From Paenirhizobium cremeum (GTDB lineage Bacteria > Pseudomonadota > Alphaproteobacteria > Rhizobiales > Rhizobiaceae): a stretch of DNA of 64,000 nt. The translations under genes were made by a program, and so were the position numbers. Positions 53,976-63,586 of this stretch are shown here, one piece after another; the stretch's first letter is position 1; every line of letters starts with the position of its first letter. A model generated the notes under the pieces. It saw only the letters and a program-made list of their open reading frames with translations. It was not told the origin of the DNA and searched no databases. The DNA is taken from NCBI RefSeq assembly GCF_022884085.1, contig NZ_JAGGCS010000006.1, positions 39,531-103,530 of the forward strand. Reading direction: 5' to 3'.

Positions 53976-55338
53976 ACCAATTCATCCACTCACGCTCATC
54001 GATTCTCCGCTGTTCGGCGCGAGCCTGGTCGATGCGGGTATGCGCGAGGTCTTCAACTTCCGGAGTTTCGTGCAACGCTGTGTCGAGTGCGAAGTCGCAC
54101 TGGCCCGGGCGCAGTCTCGCCTCGGCGTCATCCCGCGGGAAGCCGCCGACGGGATCACGGCGACCGCGCAGCGCTTCAGTTTCGACCTGGATCGACTGCG
54201 CCGCGATACCGAGATCGTCGGCTATCCGATCCTGCCGCTGGTCGAGCAGTTTGCCGAGGCCGCGGGCGAGGCCGGGCGATATCTCCATTGGGGCGCAACG
54301 ACCCAGGACATTATGGACACCGCGACCATCCTGCAGGTTCGCAGTGGGATCGAGGGCATTGAGGCGGTGCTTGAGGATGCGGTCGATGCGCTTCGGCGGC
54401 TGGCAACGCAGCATCGCGACACTCCGATGGCGGGACGCACCCATCTCCAGCATGCGTTGCCCATCACCTTTGGCTACAAGGCCGCAGTCTGGCTCTCGGC
54501 GCTCGAGCGCCATCGCGAACGGCTTATGCAGCTGAAGCCCCGCGTCCTCGTCGTCGAATTTTCAGGTGCGTCTGGCACCCTGGCCTCTCTCGGCGACAGG
54601 GGGTTGTCGGTTCAGGCTGAGCTCGCCAAGGTGCTTGGCCTCGGCGTGCCAGCGATCACTTGGCATTCCTCGCGCGACGGGCTGGCGGAAGCCGTCCAGC
54701 TTCTCGGCTTAATCACCGGCAGCCTTGCCAAAATCGCCGTCGATGTCTCCATCATGATGACCACCGAGATCGGAGAGGTTGCAGAGCCGTTCGTGCGGCA
54801 CCGCGGGGCGTCGAGCACGATGCCGCAGAAGCGCAATCCGATCTCCTGCGAACTCATCATCGCCGCTGCGAAGATGGTTCGCCAACATGCAGGGCTCATG
54901 CTCGACGCGATGGCGCACGATTTCGAGCGCGCCACCGGGCCGTGGCACATCGAATGGGCGGCAGTCCCCGAAAGCTTCGCGCTGACCTCAGGCGCACTCG
55001 CCCAGGCCAGTTTCCTTCTCTCGGGACTTGAGGTGCATTCCGACCGGATGCGGGACAATCTCGGCGCATCGCGCGGCCTCATCGTTGCCGAAGCGGTCAT
55101 GATGGGCTTGGCGCCGATCACGGGCCGGCAGTCGGCGCATGACCTCGTATACGCCGGCTGCCGTGAGGCGAGCGAGACCGGCAAGTCGCTCTATGAGGTG
55201 CTGGCCAAGATGCCCGACGTCGCCGGACCGCTGGGGCCCGATCGGCTGCGATCGCTGACGGACCCTGCCAATTATCTGGGCTCGGCGGGGGAGATGGTCG
55301 ATCGCGTCCTCAACCCCGGCCACGCCTCGTCATCGTAG
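53965..55338 (+). CDS. Fumarase/adenylosuccinate-lyase superfamily lyase (CMLE/PcaB-like)
   Basis: A 457-residue lyase. The superfamily signature GASSTMPQKRNPISCEL is present, as are AGRTHLQHALPITFGYKAA and HWGATTQDIMDT. Overall it looks most like 3-carboxy-cis,cis-muconate cycloisomerase (PcaB) or an adenylosuccinate-lyase relative. True purB, argH or fumC length and context do not fit. No protocatechuate genes are close. It probably adds or removes a fumarate-like group in the cluster's pathway (inference). Confidence 0.87.
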   Translation: MPTEPIHPLTLIDSPLFGASLVDAGMREVFNFRSFVQRCVECEVALARAQSRLGVIPREAADGITATAQRFSFDLDRLRRDTEIVGYPILPLVEQFAEAAGEAGRYLHWGATTQDIMDTATILQVRSGIEGIEAVLEDAVDALRRLATQHRDTPMAGRTHLQHALPITFGYKAAVWLSALERHRERLMQLKPRVLVVEFSGASGTLASLGDRGLSVQAELAKVLGLGVPAITWHSSRDGLAEAVQLLGLITGSLAKIAVDVSIMMTTEIGEVAEPFVRHRGASSTMPQKRNPISCELIIAAAKMVRQHAGLMLDAMAHDFERATGPWHIEWAAVPESFALTSGALAQASFLLSGLEVHSDRMRDNLGASRGLIVAEAVMMGLAPITGRQSAHDLVYAGCREASETGKSLYEVLAKMPDVAGPLGPDRLRSLTDPANYLGSAGEMVDRVLNPGHASSS

Positions 55339-55433
55339 AAATAGGCAAGAATGGCCGAGGAACCGGCAACACCGCTCCGGATCGGTCGACCATAGTGCGC
55401 ATACCCCAACACCACCAACCAACGGAGCTTTCC

Positions 55434-56186
55434 ATGACCACTATTTCGATCGTTACCGGCGCCAATCGCGGCCTTGGCCGCAACACCGCCGTCAGCATTG
55501 CCCGCCACGGCGGCGACGTGATCTTCACCTATCGCAACGGCGCCGACCAGGCGCAGGCCGTCGTCTCCGAGATCGAGGCGCTCGGCCGCAGGGCGGTCGC
55601 GATCCAACTCGACGTTTCCGACATTTCGGCATTCGCCGGCTTCGCGGAGAAGGTCCGCGAGACACTCAAGTCGTGGGGCCGCGAAACGTTCGACCATCTG
55701 GTCAACAATGCGGGTCACGGCGAGATGGCTGCCTTCACCGAGACCACCGAGGCGCAGTTCGACCATCTGTTCAACGTGCATGTGAAGGGCGTGTTCTTCC
55801 TCACTCAGGCGCTGCTTCCGCTGATGGCCGATGGCGGGCGCATCGTGAACTTCTCGTCGGGTCTGACCCGCGTGTCGTTCCCCGGCTTTTCGGCCTATTC
55901 GGCGGCCAAGGGCGCGGTCGAGATCCTGACCCTCTACATGGCGAAGGAATTCGGTGCTCGTGGCATCACCGCCAACACGATCGCGCCGGGTGCGATTGAG
56001 ACCGACTTCCTCGGCGGCGCCGTCCGCGACACGCCGGCCTATAACGAGGCGTTCGCCGCGATGATCGCGCTCGGCCGCGTCGGCGTCCCCGACGATATCG
56101 GTCCGGCGGTCGCCAGCCTGCTCGGCCCGGATAACCGGTGGGTGACCGCGCAGCGCATCGAAGTGTCGGGTGGTCAGAATATCTGA
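55434..56186 (+). CDS. Short-chain dehydrogenase/reductase
   Basis: A 250-residue classical SDR. TGANRGLGR (about 8-16), NNAG, Ser in NFSSG and YSAAK (Tyr/Lys) are all intact, unlike the 49307 SDR. C-terminal NTIAPGAIETDF is normal. ACGGAGCTTTCC precedes the ATG. It reduces or oxidises a carbonyl or hydroxyl with NADP(H); the substrate is unknown. A strong terminator follows. Confidence 0.93.
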   Translation: MTTISIVTGANRGLGRNTAVSIARHGGDVIFTYRNGADQAQAVVSEIEALGRRAVAIQLDVSDISAFAGFAEKVRETLKSWGRETFDHLVNNAGHGEMAAFTETTEAQFDHLFNVHVKGVFFLTQALLPLMADGGRIVNFSSGLTRVSFPGFSAYSAAKGAVEILTLYMAKEFGARGITANTIAPGAIETDFLGGAVRDTPAYNEAFAAMIALGRVGVPDDIGPAVASLLGPDNRWVTAQRIEVSGGQNI

Positions 56187-56231
56187 TCCCTGACGAGCAG
56201 CCCGGAAAATTCCACCGAGCCGGGCCGGAGC

Positions 56232-56277
56232 GAGGCCGCCGCTCACGCGCGCGAGACGCGGCGGCCTCATTCTTTTC
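56232..56277 (+). terminator. Rho-independent terminator after the SDR gene
   Basis: GAGGCCGCCGC (56232-56242) and GCGGCGGCCTC (56258-56268) form an 11-bp perfect stem, followed by ATTCTTTT. It ends the SDR transcript before the tautomerase gene. Confidence 0.8.
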
Positions 56278-56293
56278 CACGGGAGTTGCGACC

Positions 56294-56722
56294 ATGCCGA
56301 AGATTATCGTCCATGCCCCGGCCACCGCCTTTGACGCGACCACCCGCCAGGCGATTGCTGCGGAACTGACCGATTTTGCGCTCGATTGCGAAAAGCTGCC
56401 TAAGTCGCCCTTCGTGAAGAGCACAGTCTGGACCTATTTCAATGCCTGTAACGACGACGCCGTCTTCATGGGCGCTGCATCGGCGACGATGCCTGTTGTC
56501 AGCATCCAGATCTTTGTCATTGAAGGCGGCCTCGACGCCGACGCGAAGAAACGGCTCATCCCAGGCGTTACCGAGATCATCGGCCGCCACCTGGGCATCG
56601 CCGAGCGAGTGCCGGTCTACATCGTCATCCAGGAAATCGCCGAGGCGAACTGGGGCATCTTCGGAAGTAACCCCGATCTCGCTGCGCTCAGGGCAACACC
56701 CCTCGACGCACCATCTATCTGA
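56294..56722 (+). CDS. Tautomerase-superfamily protein
   Basis: A 142-residue protein with Pro immediately after the initiator Met (MPKIIVHAP), the catalytic Pro1 of the 4-oxalocrotonate tautomerase/MIF superfamily. The length suggests a double-domain trimer like cis-CaaD rather than a 62-residue 4-OT. It would tautomerise or hydrate enol/keto acids. It lies downstream of a terminator and before the hydroxyisobutyrate-dehydrogenase-like gene, with which it is probably co-transcribed. Confidence 0.85.
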   Translation: MPKIIVHAPATAFDATTRQAIAAELTDFALDCEKLPKSPFVKSTVWTYFNACNDDAVFMGAASATMPVVSIQIFVIEGGLDADAKKRLIPGVTEIIGRHLGIAERVPVYIVIQEIAEANWGIFGSNPDLAALRATPLDAPSI

Positions 56723-56775
56723 CTGGTCCGGCGCCCGGAAGGGGCCGCTCGCCACCAATATAGGAGGATTTAGCC

Positions 56776-57666
56776 ATGCGTGTGGGTGTAGCCGGCATCG
56801 GCAAAATGGGCGCCGCCATCGTGGCCCGGCTGCAAGAGACGGGCAGCGACGTTGTCGTCTGGAATCGCTCCCCTGAGAAGGCGACCGCTATCGGGCTGCC
56901 GGTTGCCGATAGTCCGGAACAACTCGCCAGACAGAGCGACATTGTCCTCTCCTGCCTGTTCGACGAGGCTGCCGCGAACACCGTCTATCATGGGGACGAC
57001 GGTCTCTTGCATGGAGCCGATGGCAAGCTGTTCATCGAGATGAGTACGCTGCGCCCGGAGGTACAGCGCTCGCTTGCCAGCGCTGTCGAAAATTCTGGTG
57101 GCGCCTTCATCGAGTGCCCGGTTGGCGGCACCACGGGTCCGGCGCGGGCGGGACAACTGATCGGGCTGGCGGGCGGTGATATCGCGGATTTGGCGCGCGC
57201 CCGGCCGGTACTTGAAAAGTTGTGCCGTCGTATTGAGCATATGGGACCGGTCGGTAGCGGCGCACTCGCCAAGCTGGCGATCAATCTCCCGCTCCTCGTT
57301 TTTTGGCAGGCCCTCGGTGAGGCTTTTGCGCTCGCAAGGCCGCTGGAAAAGGACCCAGAGTGGATGGTCCAGCTGTTCACCGAGACCGCGGGCGGCGCGA
57401 ACGTGCTGAAGGTCAAGGCATCGGCAGTGGCGGCTGCGCTGGGGGGAAACCCCGATGTGGTCGCGACCTTCGATATCGACGCGATGCGCAAGGATCTTCG
57501 GATGATGCGCAGCGAGGCGGTAGCCCTTGGCGTCTCGCTGCCTCTCGCCTCCCGGGCGCTCTCCGTGTTCGATGAGGCCGCCGCGACCGGCCTCGGCTCA
57601 CGCGACTGCGCTTACGCGCCTGCCTATTGGGCTTCGCGGACCGGCGACCGGATGCCACCGGACTGA
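56776..57666 (+). CDS. 3-hydroxyisobutyrate/6-phosphogluconate dehydrogenase-like protein
   Basis: A 296-residue beta-hydroxyacid dehydrogenase. Rossmann VAGIGKMGAAIVARL, substrate motif ECPVGGTTGPARAGQL (about 113-128) and the catalytic-Lys region GALAKLAINLPLL are present. It oxidises a 3-hydroxy acid to a semialdehyde or reduces a short-chain aldehyde. That fits with the aldehyde dehydrogenase upstream as consecutive steps (inference). GGAGGATTTAGCC precedes the ATG. Confidence 0.9.
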   Translation: MRVGVAGIGKMGAAIVARLQETGSDVVVWNRSPEKATAIGLPVADSPEQLARQSDIVLSCLFDEAAANTVYHGDDGLLHGADGKLFIEMSTLRPEVQRSLASAVENSGGAFIECPVGGTTGPARAGQLIGLAGGDIADLARARPVLEKLCRRIEHMGPVGSGALAKLAINLPLLVFWQALGEAFALARPLEKDPEWMVQLFTETAGGANVLKVKASAVAAALGGNPDVVATFDIDAMRKDLRMMRSEAVALGVSLPLASRALSVFDEAAATGLGSRDCAYAPAYWASRTGDRMPPD

Positions 57667-57684
57667 CCCGCATGGTCGAGGCTC

Positions 57685-57710
57685 ATACCTGCGGTATCGG
57701 CCGATATAAG
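57685..57710 (+). promoter_or_regulatory. Operator copy C with -10-like TATAAG
   Basis: ATACC-TGC-GGTAT (57685-57697) is followed after 7 nt by TATAAG (57705-57710). It shares an almost identical block with copy B and 17 identical nt with copy A. It lies 162 bp before the alcohol dehydrogenase ATG and 19 bp past the preceding stop. Confidence 0.65.
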
Positions 57711-57871
57711 CGCGGCCTCAATTCCCTTAGCGGCCACCAAGTCTAGTCTGCGGACAAAGGCAGACGGGACCAGAGGCGGCCCGGGAAAACAGAAGCTTCC
57801 CGACAAAACCCCAACCTGGGCACCACGCCGGGGCTCGACGATCTGCAACCAGGAAAGAGAAAGGCTTTTCC

Positions 57872-59101
57872 ATGTGCCAGAACTGCAATGACCCCACCCA
57901 TGTGCCCGACGTTGCGGACTGGAGCCGGCGCAACCTGATCTTGGCCGGAGCCGGTCTCGCGGTCGCGCCGTTCCTCGCCGCTCCCGCGACCGCTGCGGAT
58001 GCGCAGCAGCCCAGCCCGGCGCCCACGCCCACGGCCCCCTTCGAGACCCGCGCCTATGGTGCGGCGAGCAAGACGTCTCCAGTTCGTCCGCTTTCGATCA
58101 AGCGCCGCGCGGTCGGCCCGAACGACGTGCTCATCGACGTCCATTATTGCGGCATCTGCCACTCTGACATCCACCAGGTTCGCGACGAGTGGTACGGCAT
58201 CATGACGACGCAGTGGCCGAGCGTGCCCGGCCATGAGATGACCGGCGTCGTGCGTGCGGTCGGCGCGAACGTCACCCGCTTCCAGGTGGGCGATACCTGC
58301 GGCGTCGGCTGCATGGTGAATTCGTGCGGCGAGTGCGCAAACTGCAAGGCTGGTCTCGAGCAGCACTGCCTCACGCCGTCGAAGCAGGTCTTCACCTACA
58401 ATTCGCCCGACCCGGTGCTCGGCGGCCATACCTATGGCGGCTGGTCTGAGCAGATCGTGGTCCCCGAGAGGTTTGTGCTCAAGGTGCCCCGGACGGTCGA
58501 CCAGGCGGCGTTCGCACCGCTGCTGTGTGCCGGTGTTACCACCTTCTCGCCAATCCGGCGCTGGGACATCGAGGCAGGCACCAAGGTTGGAGTCGTCGGC
58601 CTGGGGGGCCTCGGCCATATCGCCGTCAAGCTCGCGGTGTCGCGCGGTGCGGAAGTGACCGTATTCACGACCACCCCGGCGAAGATCTCGGAGGCCAAGC
58701 GCCTCGGCGCGGCCGATGCAGTGCTGTCGACCGACGCGGCGGCGATGCAGCGGCTGGCTGGTCAACTGGACATTCTGCTGGTAACGATCCCGCAAAGCTA
58801 CTCGGTCAACCCCTATCTCGGGGTGCTCAGGGTCGCCGGCACGCTCGTCAACATCGGCAACATGATGAACCTCGATGACGTCAACGGCGCAATGCTCGTG
58901 TCCGGCCGCAAGAACATTGGCTCTTCGCTGATTGGCGGCCTCGCCGAGACCCAGCAGACGATCGACTATTGCGCTGCGCGAAACATCAAGCCCGAGATCG
59001 AGCTGATCCGCCCCGACCAGATCAACGAGGCGATGGACCGCGTGAAGGACAAGTCGGTCCGCTATCGTTTCGTGATCGACCTTCGGGCCGGCCGGGCCTG
59101 A
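57872..59101 (+). CDS. Tat-exported zinc-dependent alcohol dehydrogenase (CAD/YahK-like)
   Basis: A 409-residue MDR enzyme. The N-terminal ~55 residues are extra: MCQNCNDPTH, a twin-arginine motif SRRNLILAG (18-26), a hydrophobic run and AATADAQ-type cleavage site, then a Pro/Ala linker. The enzyme body has catalytic zinc ligands in CGICHSD (Cys96) and GHE, four structural-zinc Cys in CGECANCKAGLEQHC, and GLGGLG for cofactor. It resembles NADP-dependent aldehyde reductases, which are normally cytoplasmic. Its own promoter carries operator copy C. Confidence 0.9.
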   Translation: MCQNCNDPTHVPDVADWSRRNLILAGAGLAVAPFLAAPATAADAQQPSPAPTPTAPFETRAYGAASKTSPVRPLSIKRRAVGPNDVLIDVHYCGICHSDIHQVRDEWYGIMTTQWPSVPGHEMTGVVRAVGANVTRFQVGDTCGVGCMVNSCGECANCKAGLEQHCLTPSKQVFTYNSPDPVLGGHTYGGWSEQIVVPERFVLKVPRTVDQAAFAPLLCAGVTTFSPIRRWDIEAGTKVGVVGLGGLGHIAVKLAVSRGAEVTVFTTTPAKISEAKRLGAADAVLSTDAAAMQRLAGQLDILLVTIPQSYSVNPYLGVLRVAGTLVNIGNMMNLDDVNGAMLVSGRKNIGSSLIGGLAETQQTIDYCAARNIKPEIELIRPDQINEAMDRVKDKSVRYRFVIDLRAGRA

Positions 59102-59187
59102 TCCGGCCATGCGAACAGGCAGGGCCCCGAGTGGCCCTTGCCTGAGCCCCACATCCCGTGAAGCATCCAGCAAGTAGGAGATGAGTG

Positions 59188-59913
59188 ATGACCAAAGTTC
59201 TGATTGTTCTTTCCGCCGCGGACAAATGGACCCGCGCTGACGGCTCCATCTACGAGTCGGGTATCTGGGCCCAGGAATTCGTCGATCTCGACGAGGCGTT
59301 TGTAAAAGCCGGCTATCAGGTCGATCTGGCGAGCCCTGGTGGTGTCGTTCCGACCATGGACAAGAAAAGCCTCGACCCCAAGATCGTGGGCAAGGAGATC
59401 GCGGGACAGATGCGAAGCTATCTCGCCCAGAATTCGGAGCGGATCGAGCACCCCCTGGTCCTCGCCGACATCGACACCGGTATCTACGACGCGGTCGTGG
59501 TGCCCGGTGGACATGGTCCTGTCGAGGATCTCTACAAGGATCCTGATATGGGCCGTGTTCTCGTCGAGGCCGACAAACAATCCAAGGTCATCGCCGCGGT
59601 CTGCCACGGCCCGGCCGCGCTCCTCGCCGCGACGGACGCGGATGGGCAATGGCCCTTTGCCGGCCGCCGGATGACCGCGCTCAGCGACGAAGAAGAGATC
59701 GAGTTCGGAACCGCCGACAACGCGCCCTGGCTGCTCGCGGACACGCTGCGCAAGAAGGGAGGCCGCTTCGAGCAAGGTCCGAACTGGGGCGTCTTCGTGG
59801 TCACGGACGGCAACCTGATGACCGGCCAGAATCCGCAATCCTCCTCGAAACTGGCCGAGACGGTGATCGAAGCGCTCAACGAAGCTCATACGAGCCCATC
59901 TCGCGCTGCTTAA
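59188..59913 (+). CDS. DJ-1/PfpI family protein (Hsp31/glyoxalase-III-like)
   Basis: A 241-residue protein with nucleophile elbow AAVCHGPAALL (Cys about 136) and the DIDTGIYDAVVVPGGHGPVEDL region. The family includes Hsp31-type glyoxalase III and protein deglycases, which remove methylglyoxal or its adducts. ATG at 59188 follows AGGAG; GTG at 59185 adjoins. It follows the aldehyde reductase by 86 bp and may share its promoter, giving a two-enzyme carbonyl-detoxification unit. Confidence 0.92.
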   Translation: MTKVLIVLSAADKWTRADGSIYESGIWAQEFVDLDEAFVKAGYQVDLASPGGVVPTMDKKSLDPKIVGKEIAGQMRSYLAQNSERIEHPLVLADIDTGIYDAVVVPGGHGPVEDLYKDPDMGRVLVEADKQSKVIAAVCHGPAALLAATDADGQWPFAGRRMTALSDEEEIEFGTADNAPWLLADTLRKKGGRFEQGPNWGVFVVTDGNLMTGQNPQSSSKLAETVIEALNEAHTSPSRAA

Positions 59914-60277
59914 CCGTAGCATCCGGTCCAAAGATGTCGGGAAGGAGATCTCGGCCGCTGCCGCTTCATGTTCGACTTCGCCATCTTCGCTACGCTATAG
60001 CGGCCGCAGATCATGGTAGCTTTTTGCCTTGCCGCCGGAAGCCTCGACTGCATATTGTCAGCAGCTTAGCGTAAAAAAGTACCGTCAGGAGCCTCATCTG
60101 TCCTGACGGTATTTTCAAGCCTCGCTACGACCAATATGGGCGGTGCCCGTCACCGTCCGACGGTCGCGACCCTTGCCCATCAACAGGCATCGCTAGGCGC
60201 CGAAGAAAATATCTATCCTTATTGGCAGGTTAGATCGTGCCCTGGCGTAGTTCTGGATACGCCCGGAGGGGCAAAAA
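59914..60277. other. 364-bp gap without a supported gene, accessory/core junction
   Basis: No coding region with a ribosome site or homology is visible. The sequence is less GC-rich than the flanks and contains one terminator-like hairpin. It separates the redox-rich block from the 3' end of guaA. I saw no integrase fragment or copy of the guaA 3' end. Confidence 0.55.
60073..60115. terminator. Bidirectional terminator between DJ-1-like gene and guaA
   Basis: ACCGTCAGGA (60081-60090) and TCCTGACGGT (60101-60110) form a perfect stem, extended by T-A, with AAAAAA on the left and ATTTT on the right. It can serve both converging transcripts. Confidence 0.78.
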
Positions 60278-61840
<1,563 letters not shown>

Positions 61841-61932
61841 GGCGAGCCTTTAAAGAAAAGCGACGGTTCTTTCAATCGGAGAATTGTGCCGATTGTCCGC
61901 AATTCGGGCGCATCGGCGCTCTTTTCCATGGG

Positions 61933-62571
61933 TCAGAACCAGAAGACGCCATCCTCCAGCGCGTCGAACAGGCCGTCGACGGCAAGCGCCAGCTTGCGGT
62001 CCACGACGTGCAGATACTGCTTCCAGTCATCGATATGGCTAAGATCCTCGCGACCGTCGGAAATCCCTCTCAGCCCGATCAGCGGCAGGTTGAAGGCATG
62101 GCAGGCGCGAAGCACAGCAAAGGTCTCCATGTCGACCATGTCGGCCCCGATCGATTGGTAGGCCGGACCGGATACGATGTTCGCCCCGGTGGATAGGCTC
62201 GCCGTCGGAATGCCGGGGATACGCAGCGGCAGTTCGACCTCCGCCGGCAGGTCGAGAAAGGGCGTGCGGCCTTTCTCGAAACCGAGCGGGGAGGCGTCCA
62301 TGTCGCGGTAGGCAACCGATGAGACCTGATAGACCTCGGTCTGCTCCAGCTTGTTGGAGCCGGCGGAGCCGAGCGAAACGATAAGATCGGGGCGTTCGTC
62401 CTCCTCCTCCAGTTTCGCCAGCGTCCGGGTCAGCGCGATCGCCGCCTCCACCGGACCGACGCCGGTCATCAGCGGATCGATGCGCGAACGCAGGAAAGGC
62501 CCGTATTCCGCATCCACCGCCATGACGAAGAGGATCGACTTGCCTGAAACCGACTTGAGTTCGAATGTCAT
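61933..62571 (-). CDS. 5'-methylthioadenosine/S-adenosylhomocysteine nucleosidase-like protein
   Basis: A 212-residue nucleosidase-fold protein. MTGVGPVEAAIALTRTL, LIVSLGSAGS and the active-site-like DMVDMETFAVLRACHAFNLPLIGLRGISDG match the PNP/UDP-1 family, closest to MTA/SAH nucleosidase. It probably cleaves the N-glycosidic bond of MTA or SAH. ATG at 62571 overlaps the thioesterase stop by 4 nt, so the two are coupled. Confidence 0.88.
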   Translation of the reverse strand: MTFELKSVSGKSILFVMAVDAEYGPFLRSRIDPLMTGVGPVEAAIALTRTLAKLEEEDERPDLIVSLGSAGSNKLEQTEVYQVSSVAYRDMDASPLGFEKGRTPFLDLPAEVELPLRIPGIPTASLSTGANIVSGPAYQSIGADMVDMETFAVLRACHAFNLPLIGLRGISDGREDLSHIDDWKQYLHVVDRKLALAVDGLFDALEDGVFWF

Positions 62572-63017
62572 CCGGAAATACCTTCTCGGCCCCTGACGAC
62601 CATCATCGTGCTGGTCATCGAGGCTATCAGTTTGGCGGGACCGTCGCTGAGCGCGTAGCCGCGGCCGTCCGCGACGATGATCGTCGAGCCGGGCTTGGTG
62701 ATCTCTCCGCGGAACAGGAAACGTTCGCCGCGTCCCGGTGACATCAGGTTCACCTTGAATTCGATGGTCAGCATGGCGGCCTCGGCATCGATCACCGTAT
62801 AGGCCGCATAGTTGCACGCGCTGTCGAGCGCCGCCGAAATCACGCCAGCATGCAAGATACCGTGCTGTTGCGTCAGTTTCTCGTCGAAGGGCAACTCGAT
62901 CTCGACCACACCCTGGCTGATGCGGGTGAGTTCCGCACCGAGCGTGCGCATGGCCCCCTGGCGGGCAAAGCTCTGGCTTATCCGCTCGCTCACCGCATCG
63001 CTGTTGATTTCACTCAT
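62568..63017 (-). CDS. PaaI-type hotdog-fold thioesterase
   Basis: A 149-residue hotdog-fold protein. QQHGILHAGVISAALDSACNYAAYTVID carries the family's HGG/A motif and active Asp; IEFKVNLMSPGRGERFLFRGEI is the central hotdog strand set. It hydrolyses acyl-CoA thioesters, often aromatic ones; the actual acyl group is unknown. Overlaps the nucleosidase gene. Confidence 0.9.
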   Translation of the reverse strand: MSEINSDAVSERISQSFARQGAMRTLGAELTRISQGVVEIELPFDEKLTQQHGILHAGVISAALDSACNYAAYTVIDAEAAMLTIEFKVNLMSPGRGERFLFRGEITKPGSTIIVADGRGYALSDGPAKLIASMTSTMMVVRGREGISG

Positions 63018-63095
63018 GAGTCAGCCCCTCTCGCAGCCGCGAAATTGGCATGGCGCATGCGCTTCGGCAAGCCGCAGACCGGGCGAAATCCAAAA

Positions 63096-63548
63096 TCAGT
63101 TCATCAGGAAGATCGACGCATTGAGCAGCGTTGCGAAGGCAACCCACAGGGCATAGGGGACGAACAGAAGGCGTGCCGGGCGATCGATCGGTTCCGCCTG
63201 TTTCATGAAGCCGAGTATAGCGAGGAACATCACGATGATGACGATCAGCGCCAGCCCCGGCGCCTGCAGGCCGAAGAAGATCGGGGACCAGGTGAAGTTG
63301 AGGATCATCTGGGCGAACCAGATCTGCATGGCGGCCGATGCCGGGGCTCGTTCCCAGATCCGCGCGCCGGCGATTGCGATCATCACGTAAAGCACGGTCC
63401 AGACCGGCGCGAAGATCCATGATGGTGGATTGAAGAAGGGCTTTGCCAGCGACTGATACCAGCCGCCCGGCAGGTTGAAGAGGCCGGAAAGGACGCCGAA
63501 GCCGACCACGACGACGATGAACACCAAATGGATGAGAAATTTGCGCAT
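63096..63548 (-). CDS. tspO: TspO/MBR family protein
   Basis: A 150-residue protein with five membrane helices. LPGGWYQSLAKPFFNPPSWIFAPVWTVLYVMIAIAGARIWER and WFAQMILNFTWSPIFFGLQ are the TspO hallmark blocks. Bacterial TspO binds tetrapyrroles such as protoporphyrin IX and acts in the envelope as a stress-linked porphyrin handler. It is alone, with about 80 bp to the thioesterase gene downstream. Confidence 0.95.
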   Translation of the reverse strand: MRKFLIHLVFIVVVVGFGVLSGLFNLPGGWYQSLAKPFFNPPSWIFAPVWTVLYVMIAIAGARIWERAPASAAMQIWFAQMILNFTWSPIFFGLQAPGLALIVIIVMFLAILGFMKQAEPIDRPARLLFVPYALWVAFATLLNASIFLMN

Positions 63549-63586
63549 GTCGAAGAAATAGGGCGGTGTTTCCCACCGCCAAGATA

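Noticed and set aside
59118..59145. GC-rich hairpin after the alcohol dehydrogenase stop
   Set aside because: The stem has a bulge and no T-run follows, and the DJ-1-like gene just downstream probably shares the transcript.
57743..59173. 476-codon minus-strand open frame over the alcohol dehydrogenase
   Set aside because: Antisense shadow of a complete MDR enzyme.
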